Shown: one piece after another, positions 37,550-48,970 of the stretch
How the letters are laid out: each line of letters opens with the position of its first letter
Position numbering within the stretch: position 1 is the stretch's first letter
From: Gordionus sp. m RMFG-2023
Taxonomy: Eukaryota; Nematomorpha; Gordioida; Chordodea; Parachordodidae
Length of the DNA: 64,000 nt
Reading direction: 5' to 3'
NCBI RefSeq assembly: GCF_954871325.1
Contig: NC_088777.1
Coordinates: forward strand, 14,113,366 to 14,177,365
Program-made: the position numbers and the translations under genes
Notes under the pieces: generated by a model
What the model was told of the DNA's origin: nothing
Database searches by the model: none
The model's input: only the letters and a program-made list of their open reading frames with translations

Positions 37550-39223
37550 CTCTTCACTACATAGGTGAAAAAAACTCCCGCGGTTACATAGGTGGGGTCT
37601 ATTTTACCCCAAATTTTAAATAGCTATATCTCAGAAAATAATAAAATTTAAGAACTAAAATTTTATATACTTATTGTAAAAATATTAGAGATAATAAATA
37701 CAAAATTTCTAGATTTACATTTATTTATAAATAAAGTTATGATATATTTACTAAAGCTGCTCAAAAAAAAATCTTTTTTTTGGAACTTTCCTTAATCATA
37801 TGATATGACCAAAAATAAATGAATGGAAGCAAATTTGATTATATATTTTATTAATTCAATATTTTATAGTAATAATTAAATGAATTTTATAATAAAACAT
37901 CAGATATTAAAAAAAATATTTGATATTAAAGTTCATGCATTTTTTTTAATAAAACATTCACGACATGTTACATAAATATGATCTTTGCATATAAATTTTG
38001 AACAATTTGAACAAATAAATGAGGATTTCTTGTCCCTAACCCTTAGACAAGAGGGGCACCTTCCTTTTTGTTTGGTTGAAATAGGTTTTAATTCCTCTAT
38101 ATTTAGCATGTTCCCAATATTATCCCTTAGTAGTTTATTAACATGTGGGTTTTCATATCTATTACTCATTAATAGTTATTAGCTCCATTGCTAATAATTT
38201 TATAAACTTTGATCTATTAATCTCCTTTAAATTATTGGATTTATAAATTATTAAAGAATTTATGCAAGATATATTCAACAAGTTATAAAAAATTGTTATG
38301 GCCATCTATTGTTATTCTGGATATTGAATAATTTGAACATAGCTGATCCACAACATCAACACCAGCTTTGGTGAGATTGTAAAATGTGATAATTTCTGGT
38401 TTTTTCAAATCCCCAGTCGATGTATCAATATTGTTATCATAGTGAAGGGTAGAAAGCATCATGCTTATACTTTTTTGGTACATATGATACTAATGTCATA
38501 TTATATTAGCAGGCAAATAAACTTGAACAAATATCTTTTTTTTTAATTAAATGATGTTGGAAACTGCTATTTATTTTTTCTTAAAGTTCCTACAGTTCCT
38601 ACTATTGTTAATGAATGGGAATTTAATAAATGTATAGCAAATTCATAACTGGTAAACCAGTTATCTGTGGTGACATTCCTATTACTCTTAAAAATGGGCT
38701 GAATTAACCTTTCAACCACATCAAAAGGCTTATTTCTCAATTTATAAGGTCCTTCAGGCTGATTGCCAGCATATAATTCTATTTTCAAAGTATAAAATGT
38801 CACTAGAATAATTCAAATTAAAAATCATATGTTAAATTTATGATTTTTTACTCCACCGAAAAAATAAATAATATAAAATTTTCAAATTTAAAGTCATATA
38901 TATCAATCAAAAAGATATAATTATATTTTTTTCAATTATATTTATTAACCTGACATACATAAATATAATTAGTAACAAAAAAAAATTGGATTTAAAAAAA
39001 AAATTACATCATTACATAGGTGGGGTATATTTTACCCCAAGCTCAACAAATAGCATATATCTCAAAAACTATCAAATCAATAATCATGAAATTTGGAAGT
39101 TGTATTCCTTGTTACAAAATATTAAACTACTGAAAAAATCAGGTCGGAATATCTTCTAGCTTTTGTATTACAAAGATTATAAAAGTTGTGGAGTCCTATT
39201 TACCCCACCTTTGTAGTGAAGGG
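37550..39223 (-). mobile_element. piggyBac element, internal-deletion derivative
   Basis: TTAA at 37546-37549 and 39224-39227, the piggyBac target site, flanks ends CTCTTCACTACATAGG... and ...CCTTTGTAGTGAAGGG, which are imperfect inverted repeats. Subterminal TACATAGGTGGGGT-like blocks occur at both ends (near 37595 and 39014). The 1674-bp interior is shorter than usual autonomous piggyBacs (about 2.4 kb). It encodes only the C-terminal half of a transposase on the minus strand. Confidence 0.9.
37933..38803 (-). pseudogene. piggyBac transposase remnant (C-terminal half)
   Basis: Three minus-strand frames together follow the end of a piggyBac DDD transposase. 38803-38567 has 'FYTLKIELYAG' (the strand next to the first catalytic Asp) and 'TTDNWFTS' (second Asp). 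38483-38283 has 'AGVDVVDQLCSNYS' (third Asp). 38169-37933 is the C-terminal cysteine-rich finger with CPSC, CSNC and CREC pairs. The first Asp itself, normally just before 'FYTL', is absent, and the N-terminal half is missing. Stops and frame changes lie between the pieces (some gaps could be introns), so the protein is not functional. The neighbouring plus-strand frames are shadows. Confidence 0.85.
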
Positions 39224-39227
39224 TTAA

Positions 39228-40696
39228 AAAAATATTTTAGAGAATTTTTATGAAGCTAAATATAACAAAAATATATAATTACTTTATTCTTATCAATTCA
39301 TAAAAATTCGAATTACAATTTTATTTTGATAAGGGAAAGAAAACATTTTCTACTATATTTTTCAAGTCCAAGAAAGAAAAAGTAAACCTAAGCTTGACCA
39401 AAATTATTTTAAAAAATAAAGTCGAGCCAAGCTTAGGGTGGCGACGTAAAAATTATAAACTAGCCTATAAAACAATAATTTCCTTTTTCTTATTTAATCA
39501 ATAAAATCTAAAATAATATTTTACCATCATTAATAAAAATAAATATTATAAACATAATTATAATTAAATAGATTAATAACTCATTTTACCATATGCTATA
39601 CGAAAAACTTTGTCAAATTATAAAATTAGGAGTAGATAATTAATCAAATCAAGTTATGGGTAAAATGCGATTGAGGAAATATAATTCTCAAAAATATATA
39701 CATTCCCGTTAGTTGAATAATTAAAAATATATATGACTTATGTATAATATATGATGAGTAAACAATCAATCACTTTATAATATGATTTTAAATACAATAT
39801 TAGCAATATAAGTGATACAAAATGATCTAATGTGCATTTCGATGCAAGTTTCAAAATTTAAATTTTATAATAAATATAAGTTTATTTTTTTTTTGCATAG
39901 AAATAAATTATAATAATTTAATATATTAAGATGCGAATTAGAATAAAATACATTTTTAAATAAAATATAATTTTGAATAGTAAATTTTATATGAAGGATG
40001 ATAAATCTATACTTCCCGACACCGTAAATTTGTTTTATAAAACAAGGATTTATTTTCAATTTTCTATGGAATAAAAATCTATATCGTCTGGATTGAAATC
40101 TAATGAATAGGGGGAGCCGGTGGATTCTAATATTGTATATATGAAAAATAATTATGAGTGTTAAATATTTGATTGATCAATTGGTAATGTAGAAGAAATT
40201 TAGTAAAAATAGTTAAATATTTTACCTGAAAATGTACATCACATAAACAGTAAATAAAGTAAAGCATATTAGTCAACTATTATTAATAATAAGTGTAGAA
40301 AAAATCAGGCAATCGAAAAGCAACCCTTCGGTTAGAAGTGAATTACAGCTCGATTTTTATTTTCAAAAGAAGAAAATAAGAGGCAGTTTTATTCTGTTTA
40401 TTTTAAAAATATTTTATATAAAATATAGACTAAATAGAAACACTATATATATTTTAAAGTTTTATATAAATATAAAATGTGTAGAAAATAGACATATGAA
40501 TAATCAGAAAATGATCCTTACATCAAAATTTAAGGAAAGATTTAAAAGAATACCAATTTTTTTTAAAAATCTATATCTTTTCTATTGCATCTTCATTTCT
40601 ATAGTTCTCAAAATTATAATTTCCTTCCCTCATTGAGATTTATGACAGTTCGTAGGTAATTTCCACTGATGTAGCCATTAGTGATGTGGTACTAAT
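39228..40696. other. A+T-rich stretch, nothing recognised
   Basis: No gene was found. Sequence on either side of the piggyBac (37450-37540 and 39360-39450) contains CCCAAGC/AAGCTTGACC-like words, suggesting the piggyBac landed in an older repeat, but I could not define its ends. Confidence 0.4.
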
Positions 40697-40836
40697 TAGG
40701 AGTGTACGGTACCGATACAACTTTTTGGAGGCTGATCCAATCCGATTTATATTGATATCGGTCAATTACCGATCCGATCATTTCTATTTTGTATTCTGTA
40801 AACATACTTATCGTTTTAATTTTTAATACATACCTC

Positions 40837-41053
40837 TAGTTTTGCAAAATCGCTATATTCGATCCAATTTTTAAAGATGACTAACTCAGTATTTTATCCC
40901 GAAAAATATTACACAAGCCTGAAGATTTTGCTAATAGATGGCAAAAAGTTTTGCATTAGCGAAATCTCGAGGTTTACGTAATACTTTTCTGGCTAAAATA
41001 TTAAGTTAGCCATTTTTAAAAATCGGCTCAAACGGAGCTATTTTTCATCACTA
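40837..41053. mobile_element. TAGTGTTG-type MITE, copy 4, nested in the left arm
   Basis: It has the family centre CAAGCCTGAAGATTTTGC, followed by the returning arm AAAATATTAAGTTAGCC and AAAAATCGGCTCAAACGGAG. Ends TAGTTTTG and CATCACTA are eroded forms of the TAGTGTTG terminus. Flanking 8-mers agree only partly. Confidence 0.65.
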
Positions 41054-41909
41054 TATACATCTTCATCTCATATACTTTTTTATAGTATAACATATATATT
41101 TTATTCATGAATATTTATTTATATAAACAAATATATTATGAAATTTGAAATAAATTTTTTAAAAATTAAGACGCCATTTTATCGAATTGAAAAATAATAT
41201 CCCCCGATAACCGATATTATAAAAAAGGTGAAATATCGACCTGATCCAATCCGATATAAAATAGGTGCATCTTTAATACAGATATTTTTTGTTTAATCAG
41301 TCTTTTTTAGGCGAATAATTTCCCTTCATTTATATCCAGAGTTGGTTGAATATTGAGTTGCCAGCAAAAAATCAGAATTTAGAAATAGGTAAATATGAGT
41401 AAATTAAGGGTTTGCATAAAAGTTATCCATTAATATTAGCTTTTTAAAGTATACAAAGGGGATACTTTCCTCCTTTTGTTTACCGAAACTAATTTTAAAA
41501 ATCAAGATTAATTCTATTCTAACCATTTTCATAAATCTCGCTTTTTCCTGAATTATTTCATCCTCACACTTTGTAGTTTGAGAGGTAATTCCATGACAAA
41601 TCGACTAAATAACTTGACTTTCGGATAACCACTTTATAATAGATAAATATCATGAATGTTAAATAGATTAACCAAAATTTTAATGTTCTAGCTCAAATAT
41701 ATCCCGAGTTATGGACCTTCAAAGTTCGATGAGAGCCTTTTTTTACAAATCTCAAATTACTCAAAAATCTTTTGGCATAAATTAACAAATTATATATCAT
41801 TTGTAGCTCTCGAGATTTTAAGAAAATGCAAAAATTATTTTAAAAATATCTTCAGTGTCATTGCATTTTTGGTAACACAAAAAAAATTAAGAAGGGCATC
41901 AGTTGAAAC

Positions 41910-43411
41910 TAGGCCTATTCAGAAATAATTCGAATAATTACATAAATCTAACATTTGTCATTTCTATTTGTTGATCTGCCAATCTGACAGGTGATGTGTT
42001 TGTGTTTATAAAAATTCTAGCACAAATTCAAAAATTTCTAGTGAAAATTTAAATTTTTATTTGCAAGTTTATTTTTTGAATCTCATAATAAATTATATTA
42101 GAGTAAAAATATATTACATCTCTACAATAATTATTGTTAGCTAGCCTAATTATGTTAGAGGAGAATGCTTCTGATGAAATTATGCTTGATGTTGAAGATG
42201 AGAAAATTTCCACACAAAAGAGAGCAATCATATGAGATCAATATCAAATCCTTAAAGACGGTGAAAAGGCTGCCAATCATTGCAAGAAGAGTATTATAAA
42301 ATGTAAAGGCAAAACAACATCTCCTCAATAAGTTTCATTCACACCTTAGTAAAAAAATAATAAAATAGACATTTTTAAGTCTACACCAAATTCTTCAAAA
42401 AAAAATTAATTTTAAGGATAATTTATTAAAATTATTGATAAATAATAATATACCTTTTAAAATTATTAATTCAAATGATTTTAAAAATTTTATAAGTGAT
42501 CTTGATTGTTCTGTAAAATCAATATGCTCCAATACTCTTAAATTGCACATGTATAATATATTTGTAGAAAAAGAACAGTTGGTAAAGGAAAAATATATAA
42601 AAATAAAAGTACAGCCCATTTTATTTATGATAATTTTAATAAATAACATAATTTTGTATGTCAGTCCAATAAATGAAACACATTCAGGTGAAAATATATT
42701 TAAAGCCTTTGTTAAAATAATTAAAATTTATAATTTAGAAAATAAATTTTTTTATATAACTTTAGATAATGCAACTAATAATAAAACATTTATTGATACA
42801 TTTTCTTTAAAATATCCATTAATAAAAATAGGGCACATCCGATGCTTTGCCCATGTAATTAATTTAATATCCAAAGAAATTTTAAAAATTTTAGACCCTT
42901 CAATTCTAAAACTAAAAAACATTATTAGAATGATTCGTATGTGGTGGAAGGCAAATGCATATCGGATCCACATGCTCTCGAAAATGGCAAGGGATTATCT
43001 ATCTATACAAGGAACATCAACTGCTTGTGAAAGGCTTTTCTCAGTTGGAACTAATTTATTGTCAAAAAACCGCATGTCATATAAGGAAGAAAATAAAAGA
43101 AAAACTCTTTGCCTTAAAAATTGGCTTAAATTATAAATTAAATTAATAATATACATTTTAATTTTATTTATAACTTGATTATATATTATTTATTATCATA
43201 TTGATTACATATTATTATAATTTTTTCTGTTTAGAATCAAATTTGTAATAAAAAAATTTGTCAATATATTTGAGTATGATTTATTTTATTAAAAAAATTA
43301 ATTCGAATTATTCGAAAAATTCTAATCGAATACAAATAGTAGATTTTATTATTCGTACGAATTCAAAGAATAATGCACTATTCGATTCGAATTCGTTTTT
43401 GAATAGGCATA
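41910..43411 (+). mobile_element. hAT element with perfect 8-bp target duplication
   Basis: GTTGAAAC is duplicated exactly at 41902-41909 and 43412-43419. Inverted ends are TAGGCCTATTCAGAA and TATGCCTATTCAAAA (reading inward). Subterminal sequence at the right is rich in ATTCG/CGAAT words. The element is 1502 bp, shorter than autonomous hATs (about 2.5-4 kb). It carries both an N-terminal BED-like start and a C-terminal transposase block, so the centre has been deleted. A tail-only relative lies at 11527. Confidence 0.93.
42152..43136 (+). pseudogene. hAT transposase, internally deleted
   Basis: An ATG at 42152 starts 'MLEENASDEIMLDVEDEKIS' and leads into a BED-finger-like piece (42237-42340: 'YQILKDGEKAANHCKKSIIKCKGKTTS') interrupted by stops. 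From 42435 the frame is open for 233 codons. It contains 'ITLDNATNN' (second catalytic Asp) and 'RCFAHVINLI' (the C/H pair of hAT RNase H), and then jumps at about 42935-42945 from 'LKNIIRMIRM' straight to 'WWKANAYRIHMLSKMARDYL' and the dimerisation motif 'TSTACERLFSVGTNLLSKNR'. The large insertion domain and the third catalytic residue are lost at that jump. It is non-functional but quite recent. Confidence 0.85.
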
Positions 43412-44426
43412 GTTGAAACGATGAAACTAATTAAATGTTTATTACCATATTTAAAAATGGCCTCTTAATTTTGAAGAAGTAGTATATTATAAAAATAAGA
43501 TGTTAAAATTTTTTTAGAAAAGATTATATCTAAAATACTAATCTTATAAATAAGATTCCATTTTAATTATTAATTTCAAATTTCATAATATATTTATTTG
43601 TTTATTACTTATTATGTAAATAGATTAATTATAAATAAGTCATTTATCAGCAAAAATATTCTACATACTTTAAGATTTATGAATATAAACTATAATTATA
43701 ATATTTTTAATAAATGATTTACGTAGTTAAATTATAGATAGTATCGCATTAAAAATTAAAACGATTAATGAATTATATTTTTGAAATAATCCTTAAAGTA
43801 TATATTTGAAGTAATTCTTGAAATAAATTTTTGAAGTATAACTTTTTATTTTCTTTTCTTATAAAATCGCATTTTTGTTTATTCAAATTCACAAAATAAT
43901 CCAAAATAATATTTTACAAAAAAAATACAAAAATAACAAATTAAACCATTTAATATATAACAATTAGTATTTTTAGTAAATACAAAATCAAATATGATAT
44001 TGGATCGGTAATCGGACGATATCAAAATAATATAGGTAATATCGGATCGAATAAACCTCCAAGAAGTGGTATCTGTATACCTCTATAAATAACCATCAAT
44101 TTTTTAATAAAACATTTTTTTATATCCCAATAAAAAAAAATATTATAATTATTTTTATAGATAGCGCCATTTATAATTAATTTTTTATTCCTAAAATTAT
44201 AAAAACTGAATGAAATTTTAATTTTCTTCGTTAATATTTTTACTTAAATATTTAAACATATTGGTAATAAACACATTTGATGAATTTCATCGTTTAAAAC
44301 GCCCTTCATAATTGATTTTTCTATTCCTAAAATTATAAAAAACTAATTCTTATTAGAACTGTGACGATACACAAAATTTTCTCATATCAATATTTTCTAA
44401 AAATATTTACAATTTTGGGTGAATAT

Positions 44427-44643
44427 TAGCGTTGTTAAAAAGCTCCATTTGGCCAATTTTAAAAAGAGCTAAATCAAGATTTTAACCGTAATATTAATTA
44501 AGCCTCGAAATTTCGCCAATTGAAGTTCAAACCTCTCTGATATATGTGGACAAAATAAATAAGCTTGAGTAATTTACCATTCACCAAAATCTTGAGCTAG
44601 TCGTTTTTAAAAATTGGCGAAATCGAGTGGTTTAGCAACACTA
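44427..44643. mobile_element. TAGTGTTG-type MITE, copy 5
   Basis: It starts TAGCGTTGTTAAAAAG and ends GGTTTAGCAACACTA, inverted versions of one another and of the family terminus. The centre carries TTAAGCCTCGAAATTTCGCC and a TGAGCTAGTCGTTTTTAAAA arm. Flanks GGTGAATA and GGTGAGTG agree at 6 of 8, a possible worn target duplication. Confidence 0.7.
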
Positions 44644-47260
44644 GGTGAGTGTGACTTGTTAGATATTTTAAAATCCATTTCTTGTTGCAGATAATAAAAC
44701 AAAAAATAGTGAAAAAATTTTTAACAATGTTTTTTATACACATTACAACAAATAAATTGTATTTTAGTTACTTTTATTAATTTATTATGATTATTTATAA
44801 AATCAATTATTTAATTATATACCAAACATAAAATAACCAAAAAAATATCGAATGCTGGTCCGAATCACTGGGTGATTTGTTGTGGAATTACCCTAAGGCA
44901 ATTATTTAAGTCGTTAAAATGTCGACTAAATTGGAGTGAAAGATCTTGTTTCTCTATTATAATATAAAAAAGTGGATATATTTGATAAAGACTAGTACGT
45001 CACTGGAGAGGGGTATAATTGTGCTTAAAGTATAAAATATATAATGTGTTCGTTTTTTGTATAAAATAATGAACAATGTTTATTTTTGACAAAGTTTAAC
45101 CAACGCGTTCATGTTTTACGTTCGCCCAACTTATAGTCTTATTTTTATTCATTTGAAAATAAAAAATAAATATTAATTAAATTTTTAAGAGAAAAGGTTA
45201 TTTTTTAATCAGCTGTTTCCTTCCTATGTATAGTTTATTAATTTGAATATTATTAATTATATTTTATAGAATAGCATAAGCATAATGTCATTTCATCATA
45301 TCATCTGATTCTGAAATTTAAGAATCTGATGAATTAACAAACCCAAATGTAAATCTATCCTTACCATTGTGTAGAATGTATCCAAAAAGTTTAATATGAA
45401 TTTCAAAATCTTCAGGATCTAATTTAAAGAACATGATTGTAATATTTTATAAATAGTTCTTTAATAATATACCTTATATTGTTGTATTTCATAAGTTTAA
45501 ATTATTATGATTAATATGAATAATAAATAGACATAATAAATCATTCAATGTTATATATTATTTATATAGATATATAATAATTAATATTTTCTGGAATTTA
45601 TTTATTTTAGTGTGATTCTCTAAAATTATTATCTAATAACTAATATTTTTAAGATTTTATAAAAGGTCATATATTTTAATTGTTGACCATAAGTTAAAGT
45701 ATAAAAAATTTATATAATTTTAACTAAATTTCATATAATATAAAAGTTTTTATAAATAAAAATATTTCTACATTCACTATATTTATGTATGAAAATAAAA
45801 AGGCATTAAATTTATTCATAAAGTTTGAATGAACGTTCTTTTTTTTGATGATGGAAGTTAAATGAGAATTCAATTTTTTTTTAGAAATGTTCACTAAAGA
45901 TTTGGCAAATATAAGCCTAAATAATATTTTCTAGATTATTAGAACATAATTAATCTTTAAGATTTTAGTAAATTTCTGATAATATAATGTCTTACAGCCA
46001 AGATTATAAAAAAATAGCTTATCATTTAAAAATAAAAATCATAATGAACAATCTGTTTTGGATTTCAGTCAGCCTCAGAAGTGGATGTTAATTATGCATT
46101 TTTTTTAAAATATATAAAATCTAAAATGGCATGAATGATTATACAACATTTTAAAATGTGTTTTAAAAAAAAATATTTTTAAAAAATGTTGATTATGCAT
46201 AAAAAATATCTATAATCGAAAACATTATCGTTTATGTGTATTTTTAAAGATTAAGGCAAATATCAATTCAGGTTATTCATTTTTTGTTGAAACTTTTCAC
46301 ATTAATGTCAATCAATTTTGTTACAAGCCTAAGTTACACAAAGAGTATAAGTAAATAAGCGAATCAAATAAAAAACATCAAATCAACAAAAAATTGTTAG
46401 ATGTATAGTATACAATTTTTCACCAGTATGTTTCTGGATCCTAAGATTTTTAGTAACCCAAACTTGTAGCAGAGTTGTTAAAGTATCTATATACAAAAAT
46501 ATTGTATATATCTTATCTAGGTGTATTTTTATAAAAGTATATCATCTAGATATACTTTTAGCTATATCGATATCTATCTATAGATGCATTATAATATACA
46601 ATATTATTTTACATATAAATTTTTTAAATTGATATAAATTGTGTAAAACAAAATTTGCCTAATTTTTTTCGTAATGTAATAAACTGCAGTATTATTAAAT
46701 TAATTAATTCAAATATTATTGTTTTTAATAAAATATGTAAAATAAAATTATATCAAAATGTTTTTAAAAATAGATAGATACCTAACATAGTGTATCTAGA
46801 TATAGACACCACCTTTTTGTATCTTTAAAAACTCTGTACTTTATAATATATATCTTAGATTGGTAGCTTGAAGTTGCTCCAATTTTTTAAAATTCATAGT
46901 CATAAGCCAAGTTTTGAATTTTCACAAAAGGTCCAAGAGTGTTGGATTATAATCTGGCACTTCTCTCTTTATGAAAGTTTCCATACATCCTACATCTTTG
47001 CTGCTATCCTATTATTTATATCACTATTTCTAGCAACACCTATCAATGTTTTTGAAAAACTAACTTTGTGGAATTGACCTCTCACACGATCATATGTAAA
47101 TAGTGGCTCAATCTTATAATCTTATGTATTCGTCGATTTTCTAATTGATTATAATTATGGTCATTAAATAATCTATTCCTTTAAAATAGTGGGAAAAATT
47201 TCAGTCTTTCAGTAATCAACTTGCTTTTTTGCATAGCTTATTTTAATACAATCGAATAAG
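44644..47260. other. A+T-rich stretch, nothing recognised
   Basis: Simple TATCTAGATATA-type words cluster at 46480-46830. A 69-codon plus-strand frame at 46868-47077 resembles nothing I know. No gene is called. Confidence 0.45.
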
Positions 47261-47265
47261 GATTT

Positions 47266-47626
47266 TGTTGTGATTGTATTATTTTGATTAAAGATCTTGT
47301 GTATATAAATTTGAATATTTACGGAAAAGTTTTTTTTCTATAAAGTTGAATATTTGGAGTTCATGAAAAATTTGAATATTATATTATGTAAATAATGATA
47401 CTATATATATATATGGTTTTATATAGAAAGAGAAGATATTCTTTCTTTTTTACTTTTATTTTATTTTCTTTTTCTTATATTAATTTTTATTTTTCTCTTT
47501 TTTGTTATGTTTTCACTTTATATTTATTTATAATTAATAAAGATTTAAATTTAATAATTTAGTATTTAATTATATTTCTTCATATTTTTATTTTATTTTT
47601 TAGGTTCAACTTTTCATTATTTGACA
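47266..47626 (+). repeat. 5' LTR of the 47266 element
   Basis: It starts TGTTGTGATTGTATTATTTT. A short TA run near 47405 and a long pyrimidine-rich part near 47450-47520 are shared with the 3' LTR. The sequence just after it (GTGGAGGTGCCAGGGCAATT) is conserved after the LTR at 63223 and probably marks the start of the internal region. Confidence 0.85.
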
Positions 47627-48285
47627 ATGGTGTAGGAGTGTGGAGGTGCCAGGGCAATTGCAACTACTTCAGTCTAATAATTTGCAATCGATACGGTGAG
47701 ACAAGGAGAAATGTCAAACTGTATTCTAATGAAAAAAAAATAATTCCAGAAGAACGTAAGAATATTAAAAGAAAAGTAGGAATTTTTTTTAGAAAAATAA
47801 GTATTTTAAAAAGCGTTTAAAATTGAATAAAAAAGAGATTTAAATTTATTTTTAAAAGGGTAGATTGATAAAAATATTTTATGGTAGCTCAGTATTAAAA
47901 ACAAAGAATTATTAAGATAGCATTCATAGTAGATAAATAATATAATGAAGTTTGTGTTATAGTTAGTTAAAGGTGATAATTTATGAAATTAACAGAGAAG
48001 TTACTGTTAAACTTAGAAACCAACGGAATCTAATTTGGACTATAAGATATTTTAGATTTAAAAATTATTTTAAGTTATTAAATAATTGATCACTAGAGAT
48101 AACTATAAAGAAAAAGAAACATTTAAAAATTCGGTGAATAAGATTAGAGACTAAGACGAATATACATATTGTTTGAAAATAGTTGATGTTTTAATTAAAT
48201 TCTTATGGAAGATTTACGTTTAACTTTTATTTTAAAAGCTGAGAGAGATAAAACAGCCTTAAGGATCTGATATGTGAAGGTAGTA

Positions 48286-48870
48286 TAGGGTCATTCCATG
48301 TCAAATCAATCACTTTTCGGCCGACCACTTTCGATTTCGATAAAAATTCGTAAGCTGGTTATATATGTTCCCATTAGATTATAAACAAAATTTTAGCGCA
48401 TTAGAAACTATATTAGCGGAGATATTTGGGGTTAAAGGTCCAAAAAACGTCTTTTTTTGCTTTTTACTGATGTTAAATAATTAGTTTTTAATTTAAAACT
48501 AAATATGATCAAATATTGAATCTAATATCAATAGCCAAGTTAATAATTGATGATTATGGCGAAAACATCAAAATTAATTTTTGATAAAATATGTGTCATC
48601 TTATGGTCAGTTGAAAACTTGAAATTAATATTTCGAAATGTATATGATCTCCGATTTTTAATTTTTTTAAGAATTATCATCCGTTTACTATTTTTTTAAT
48701 AATTTATTCGACAATTAGTATGGCTGGGTATTTATTTAAAAAAATATTGCGATTATTATACTTTAAAAAAATAGATGGCGCTATATATAATAGTTTTAAT
48801 ATGTTAAAATTTATTTTTTTATTGATTAAAAATATTTTAATGTATATATATCATACTAAATCGATTACAA
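48286..48870. repeat. Left terminal inverted repeat of the 48286 transposon
   Basis: It matches the complement of about 50880-51237 in two blocks (48286-48423 and 48646-48870), separated by a block with no partner. The open frame at 48720-48941 is repeat sequence, not a gene. Confidence 0.85.
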
Positions 48871-48970
48871 TGTGCATTATATATATTATTGGTAATTCAG
48901 ATCATAAATTTTTAAAATCTTCACAAATTTTGCCTAATTAAGATAGTTTATAAATTAATTAAATCTTACT

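Larger units (their letters stand above)
40697..44085. mobile_element. Large inverted-repeat element hosting a MITE and a hAT
   Basis: The left end starts TAGGAGTGTACGGTACCGAT and the right end is the inverted counterpart, TAGAGGTATACAGATACC when read inward. The match continues through ACTTTTTGGAGG, GATCCAATCCGAT and ATTACCGATCCGA. A second matching pair, AACAAATATATTATGAAATT, lies deeper (41120-41160 against 43575-43600). Between the arms sit a MITE (40837-41053) and a complete hAT (41910-43411). No target duplication is obvious and no own transposase is seen, so the family is unassigned. Confidence 0.5.

Noticed and set aside
46480-46830. Cluster of TATCTAGATATA palindromes
   Set aside because: Simple low-complexity sequence with no regular period or defined ends.
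47638-47820. 60-codon frame just after the 5' LTR
   Set aside because: Covers the presumed start of the internal region; no protein similarity.
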